This document shows positions 6,534-9,121 of a stretch of DNA of 9,121 nt, piece after piece. Positions within the stretch are counted from its first letter, which is position 1; every line of letters starts with the position of its first letter. The DNA comes from an uncultured Ruminococcus sp. (GTDB lineage Bacteria; Bacillota; Clostridia; Oscillospirales; Acutalibacteraceae). The translations under genes were made by a program, and so were the position numbers. The notes under the pieces are model-generated. The model was not told the origin of the DNA, did not search any database, and saw nothing but the letters and a program-made list of their open reading frames with translations. Where the stretch lies: assembly GCA_902773245.1 (NCBI GenBank), contig CACYDY010000115.1, positions 1-9,121 of the forward strand, in the 5' to 3' direction.

Positions 6534-8390
6534 TCAATTCCATGTAAGCTTGTTTACAATTCCTGCGCAGTCAAGATTCAACTCAGCCAGCGCGTCCTCA
6601 ACCGTTGACTGCGGAACAAATTTATCTTTTATTCCCGTCAGCTCAAACGTTCCGTCAAAGCCGATCTCCCCCAGCATAAAACGGAACAGCTCTCCGACGC
6701 CGCCGATCTCGATTCCTTCCTCAAAGAAATAAACCTTTTTAAACTTCGCCGCAGTTTCAACCGCCGCCTGTGAGATCGGACGTATTCTGTTGAGCTTGAC
6801 TATCGTAACGTTTATCCCCTTTTCTTTGAGAATTTCAAGCGCCTGCGCAGCGTAGGAGAAAATTCTTCCGTATGTGACGATCGCAGCGTCTTTGCCGTCG
6901 CCGTAAACCGAAAACACCTCGTCGGGCACATAGCGCTTTGGCCGAAACGGCTGACTTCCTCTCGGATATCTTATCGCAACGAGGTTGTCGTGTTTATAAA
7001 TTGCGTTGTACATTGCCGTGCCGAGTTCGTCGAAGAAACACGGAGAGTACACCGTTGTGTTGGGGATATTGTTGAGCATTGCAACGTCAAAAACTCCTTG
7101 ATGAGTTTCGCCGTCCTCGCCGACAATGCCCGCCCTGTCGACTGCCAGCACGACATGAAGATTCTGCGCCGCAACATCGTGAACAAGCTGGTCGTAAGAC
7201 CTCTGCAAAAACGACGAATAAACCGCAAAAAACGGCACCATCTTCTCCGCAGCCAGACCTGCCGCAAACGTTACGGCGTGCTCCTCGGCAATTCCCACGT
7301 CAAAGAATCTCTCTCTGAAATTATGCGAAAAATTAACAAGCCCCGTACCCGTTTTCATAGCGGCGGTGATGGCGCATATTCTCGAATCCTTTTTCGCAAA
7401 GCCGCAAAGCTGTTCGCCGAAATGAGCGGAAAAACCTTTTTTGGAGCTGATCGGCTCGCCGCTTTCGATATCAAAGCTTGAAATTCCGTGAAACGAACCG
7501 GGGTCGTCTTCGGCGTATTGATAGCCCTTTCCTTTTGTCGTCATAACATGAATGAGAACGCTCTGCCTTACATTTTTTGCGGCATTCAAAGCGTGAATAA
7601 GCTTTCTCAGATCATGACCGTCCACAGGCCCGTAATATACAAAGCCCAGATCTTCAAAAATTGTGTTTCTGTAAACCGAAACCCTAAGCCTTGACTTTGA
7701 ACGAAGCAAAAGCTTTCTGATGGGAGTTCCGATAACGGGTGTGTGCAGCAGTATTTTCTCGACGATTTTTTTGGTTTTAATATATCCGGGGCGTATTCTT
7801 ATGTGAGTCAGATACTTTGCGATCGAACCGACATTTCTTGAAATAGACATTTTGTTGTCGTTTAGTATGACCGTAAAATTCTTTTTGTAGCGGCCTGCAT
7901 TGTTAAGCCCCTCGAAAGCAAGACCGCCCGTCAGCGCGCCGTCGCCGATGACGGCGATAGTTCTTCCCTTTTCTCCTCTTATCTCACGCGCCTTGGCAAT
8001 ACCGAAAGCCGCCGAAATCGACGTTGAGCTGTGACCTACGTTGAATGCGTCGTAAACACTCTCGTTTCGTTTCGGAAATCCCGAGATACCGCCCTTTTGG
8101 CGGATCGTATCCATCTGATCTCTTCTTCCCGTCAGGATCTTGTGAGTGTAAGCCTGATGACCGACGTCCCAAACGATCTTGTCGGTAGGAGTGTTGTAAA
8201 CATAATGCATAGCAACGGTAAGCTCCACCGTTCCGAGATTCGGCGAAAGATGACCTCCGTTTTTTGACACTGTTTTTATTAACTTATCTCTTATTTCCGA
8301 ACAAAGTATTTCCAGCTCGTCGATCGACAGATTTTTCAGATCGGCGGGTGAATTTATTTTGTCAAGATACTCATAAGAAGAGCTGTTCAA
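6534..8390 (-). CDS. dxs: 1-deoxy-D-xylulose-5-phosphate synthase
   Basis: This 618-residue thiamine-diphosphate enzyme condenses pyruvate and glyceraldehyde 3-phosphate to 1-deoxyxylulose 5-phosphate, the first step of the MEP isoprenoid pathway. Domain I shows NGGHLSPNLGTVEL (44-57, His47), VWDVGHQAYTHKILTG (73-88, His78), the metal/ThDP motif GDGALTGG (149-156) and LNDNKMSIS (176-184, Asn177). The central pyrimidine-binding domain has DVGIAEEHAVTFAAGLA (364-380), whose glutamate activates ThDP, and DRAGIVGEDGETHQGVFD (418-435). The transketolase C-terminal domain follows from about 500. Length and active-site residues are normal. The start is TTG: the first in-frame ATG is residue 61, far inside the conserved domain, and the residues after the TTG already read like a Dxs N-terminus (YEYLDKINSPADLKNL). 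It sits 23 bases after the esterase gene; ispA, its usual upstream neighbour, is one gene further away. Confidence 0.97.
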   Translation of the reverse strand: MNSSSYEYLDKINSPADLKNLSIDELEILCSEIRDKLIKTVSKNGGHLSPNLGTVELTVAMHYVYNTPTDKIVWDVGHQAYTHKILTGRRDQMDTIRQKGGISGFPKRNESVYDAFNVGHSSTSISAAFGIAKAREIRGEKGRTIAVIGDGALTGGLAFEGLNNAGRYKKNFTVILNDNKMSISRNVGSIAKYLTHIRIRPGYIKTKKIVEKILLHTPVIGTPIRKLLLRSKSRLRVSVYRNTIFEDLGFVYYGPVDGHDLRKLIHALNAAKNVRQSVLIHVMTTKGKGYQYAEDDPGSFHGISSFDIESGEPISSKKGFSAHFGEQLCGFAKKDSRICAITAAMKTGTGLVNFSHNFRERFFDVGIAEEHAVTFAAGLAAEKMVPFFAVYSSFLQRSYDQLVHDVAAQNLHVVLAVDRAGIVGEDGETHQGVFDVAMLNNIPNTTVYSPCFFDELGTAMYNAIYKHDNLVAIRYPRGSQPFRPKRYVPDEVFSVYGDGKDAAIVTYGRIFSYAAQALEILKEKGINVTIVKLNRIRPISQAAVETAAKFKKVYFFEEGIEIGGVGELFRFMLGEIGFDGTFELTGIKDKFVPQSTVEDALAELNLDCAGIVNKLTWN

Positions 8391-8400
8391 GGTTTGTCAT

Positions 8401-8406
8401 TCCTTT
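8401..8406 (-). promoter_or_regulatory. Ribosome binding site of dxs (TTG start)
   Basis: AAAGGA is 10 bases before TTG 8390, a modest site with slightly long spacing. It directly abuts an out-of-frame ATG at 8400, which is too close to be used from this site. Together with the TTG it suggests moderate initiation of dxs. Confidence 0.5.
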
Positions 8407-8413
8407 GCTTGTT

Positions 8414-8953
8414 TTATTTAATTTCTAAAAAATCATTTATATGTTCACTGAAAATCTCATCAAGAGGCAGGGTGAAACCGCTGTGTTTTCCGTTTGGAAC
8501 GGTTATGTATCTCGAATTAAAAAGCATTGCTTTTGTGTAGTCATGAGTATCGATCAGTTCATCTTTTTCACCGATGACAGATGAGATCAAATTTTTGTCA
8601 AGCCCTGTAAGATTCCCGAGCAGTTCGGTAAACTGCAATATTCCCTTTTCGTTTTTATATCCGAGTCTTGGCAAATAAACAAACGGCAGCAGGCACGGAT
8701 TAACAACAATAGTGGGACATTTTTTCAAAACGCATATTTGAAGCGCGAAAAAACCTCCGACACTCGTTCCCGAAACAGCCTGACACGAATATTCTTCATA
8801 ACAATCCGTCAAAATTCTCAGCAAAGTCTTTGGCATAATATTATCATAATCTATCTGAGGAGAGAACACTTCCATGTTCATCGATCTCAAAAGAGCATGA
8901 TGCATAGAGTTCTCGGCAGAACCCTTGTAGCCGTGAAGATTCAGAACTCTCAC
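8414..8953 (-). CDS. Small alpha/beta-hydrolase, YqiA/UPF0227-like esterase
   Basis: This 179-residue single-domain hydrolase starts with the fold's first strand and oxyanion-hole loop, RVLNLHGYKGS (2-12). The nucleophile elbow is GTSVGG (62-67, Ser64), in the place of the GSSLGG of YqiA. The other triad members are probably Asp131 (GEKDELID) and His157 (GKHSGF). The short length and lack of a cap domain fit the YqiA/UPF0227 group, whose characterised member in E. coli is an esterase acting on short acyl or palmitoyl-CoA-type substrates in the cytosol. I see no signal peptide. The start is GTG 8953: a near-perfect AAGGAGGTG lies just upstream and the protein then begins at the first beta strand. 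A longer reading from TTG 8998 would overlap ispA and add 15 residues with no family resemblance. It lies 13 bases after ispA and 23 before dxs. The substrate is unknown. Confidence 0.85.
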   Translation of the reverse strand: MRVLNLHGYKGSAENSMHHALLRSMNMEVFSPQIDYDNIMPKTLLRILTDCYEEYSCQAVSGTSVGGFFALQICVLKKCPTIVVNPCLLPFVYLPRLGYKNEKGILQFTELLGNLTGLDKNLISSVIGEKDELIDTHDYTKAMLFNSRYITVPNGKHSGFTLPLDEIFSEHINDFLEIK

Positions 8954-8959
8954 AGGCTT

Positions 8960-8968
8960 CACCTCCTT
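8960..8968 (-). promoter_or_regulatory. Strong ribosome binding site deciding the GTG start of the esterase gene
   Basis: AAGGAGGTG is an almost full match to the anti-Shine-Dalgarno sequence, 6 bases before GTG 8953. Its first two bases belong to the TAA stop of ispA (8967-8969), so the two genes are probably translationally coupled. Confidence 0.85.
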
Positions 8969-9121
8969 ATGAAATTCTGCCCGAAAGTTCTTGCGCAAGC
9001 TCTTTCAAAAAGGCTGCGTCATCGCCAAAAATTCCGAGCGCGTCTATTGCAGAGTCTGTCAGCGCCCTGACAATTTCCCTTGATTTTTCGATTCCCATAA
9101 TTGTAACGTAATTCACCTTGC
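8967..9121 (-). CDS. ispA: Polyprenyl synthetase, probably farnesyl diphosphate synthase (C-terminal 50 residues)
   Basis: The frame enters from the right edge and ends at TAA 8967-8969, showing the last 50 residues. It begins KVNYVTIMGIEKSREIV, matching the typical C-terminus of bacterial short-chain trans-prenyl synthases, where a lysine-containing K-x-x-Y/T-V-x-x-x-G-x-E-x-A/S segment follows the second aspartate-rich motif. It then continues as a helix of the form LTDSAIDALGIFGDDAAFLK. The catalytic DDxxD motifs lie outside the window. Members condense IPP with DMAPP or GPP to make FPP for undecaprenyl phosphate and other lipids. The position upstream of dxs supports IspA over other prenyl synthases. 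The identification rests on a short fragment plus context. Confidence 0.85.
   Translation of the reverse strand, partial: KVNYVTIMGIEKSREIVRALTDSAIDALGIFGDDAAFLKELAQELSGRIS

Noticed and set aside
6990..7481. A 163-residue plus-strand open frame inside dxs
   Set aside because: It is antisense to the conserved central domain of Dxs and shows no protein-like motif.
8371..8400. A 9-codon out-of-frame upstream open frame (ATG 8400) overlapping the dxs start
   Set aside because: The only purine-rich site abuts its ATG with no spacing, and a frame this short is expected by chance.
8954..8998. Upstream TTG start for the esterase
   Set aside because: It would overlap the ispA coding end. The added 15 residues do not match the fold, and the near-perfect ribosome binding site points to GTG 8953.
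1..9121. Search for CRISPR arrays, tRNA/rRNA genes, insertion sequences, riboswitches, ARG boxes and defence genes
   Set aside because: None was seen by eye on either strand; coding sequence fills nearly the whole window and the gaps are too short for most of these elements.

Overview
The window looks like ordinary chromosomal DNA from a Gram-positive anaerobe of the class Clostridia, most likely in the Ruminococcus/Oscillospiraceae neighbourhood. The evidence is the conserved gene string ispA - dxs - tlyA - nadK - argR - recN, strong AAGGAGG-type ribosome binding sites, frequent TTG/GTG starts and moderate GC. The lineage assignment is an inference from gene order and protein style, not from a database search.

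All ten genes lie on the minus strand, so transcription runs from the right edge to the left. In transcription order: the 3' end of ispA (farnesyl diphosphate synthase, cut by the window edge); a small YqiA-like alpha/beta-hydrolase; dxs (first enzyme of the MEP isoprenoid pathway); tlyA (S4-domain 2'-O-ribose rRNA methyltransferase); nadK (NAD kinase); argR (arginine repressor); recN (SMC-like DNA repair ATPase); a DegT/DnrJ/EryC1 PLP-dependent aminotransferase; a Cof-type HAD phosphatase; and the 5' part of a gene for a secreted protein of unknown function, cut by the left edge.

The gaps between genes are 2 to 38 bases. I see no convincing terminator hairpin and no convincing promoter in any of them, so the set could be read as one long transcript, although the genes belong to different pathways. 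Several ribosome binding sites overlap the previous gene's stop codon or last codons (ispA/esterase, nadK/argR, argR/recN, HAD/secreted protein), which suggests translational coupling. At least four genes must start at TTG or GTG (esterase GTG; dxs, tlyA and argR TTG). The NAD kinase frame opens further upstream at a TTG without a ribosome binding site, but its start is best placed at the ATG at 5682.

IspA and Dxs serve isoprenoid precursor synthesis. TlyA, NadK, ArgR and RecN are housekeeping functions whose adjacency is conserved but not explained by a shared pathway. The parts that differ from the usual clostridial layout are the hydrolase between ispA and dxs, and the aminotransferase, HAD phosphatase and secreted protein after recN, where many spore formers carry spoIVB and spo0A. 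I found no CRISPR array, RNA gene, mobile element, toxin-antitoxin pair or defence system, and no clear undescribed system.
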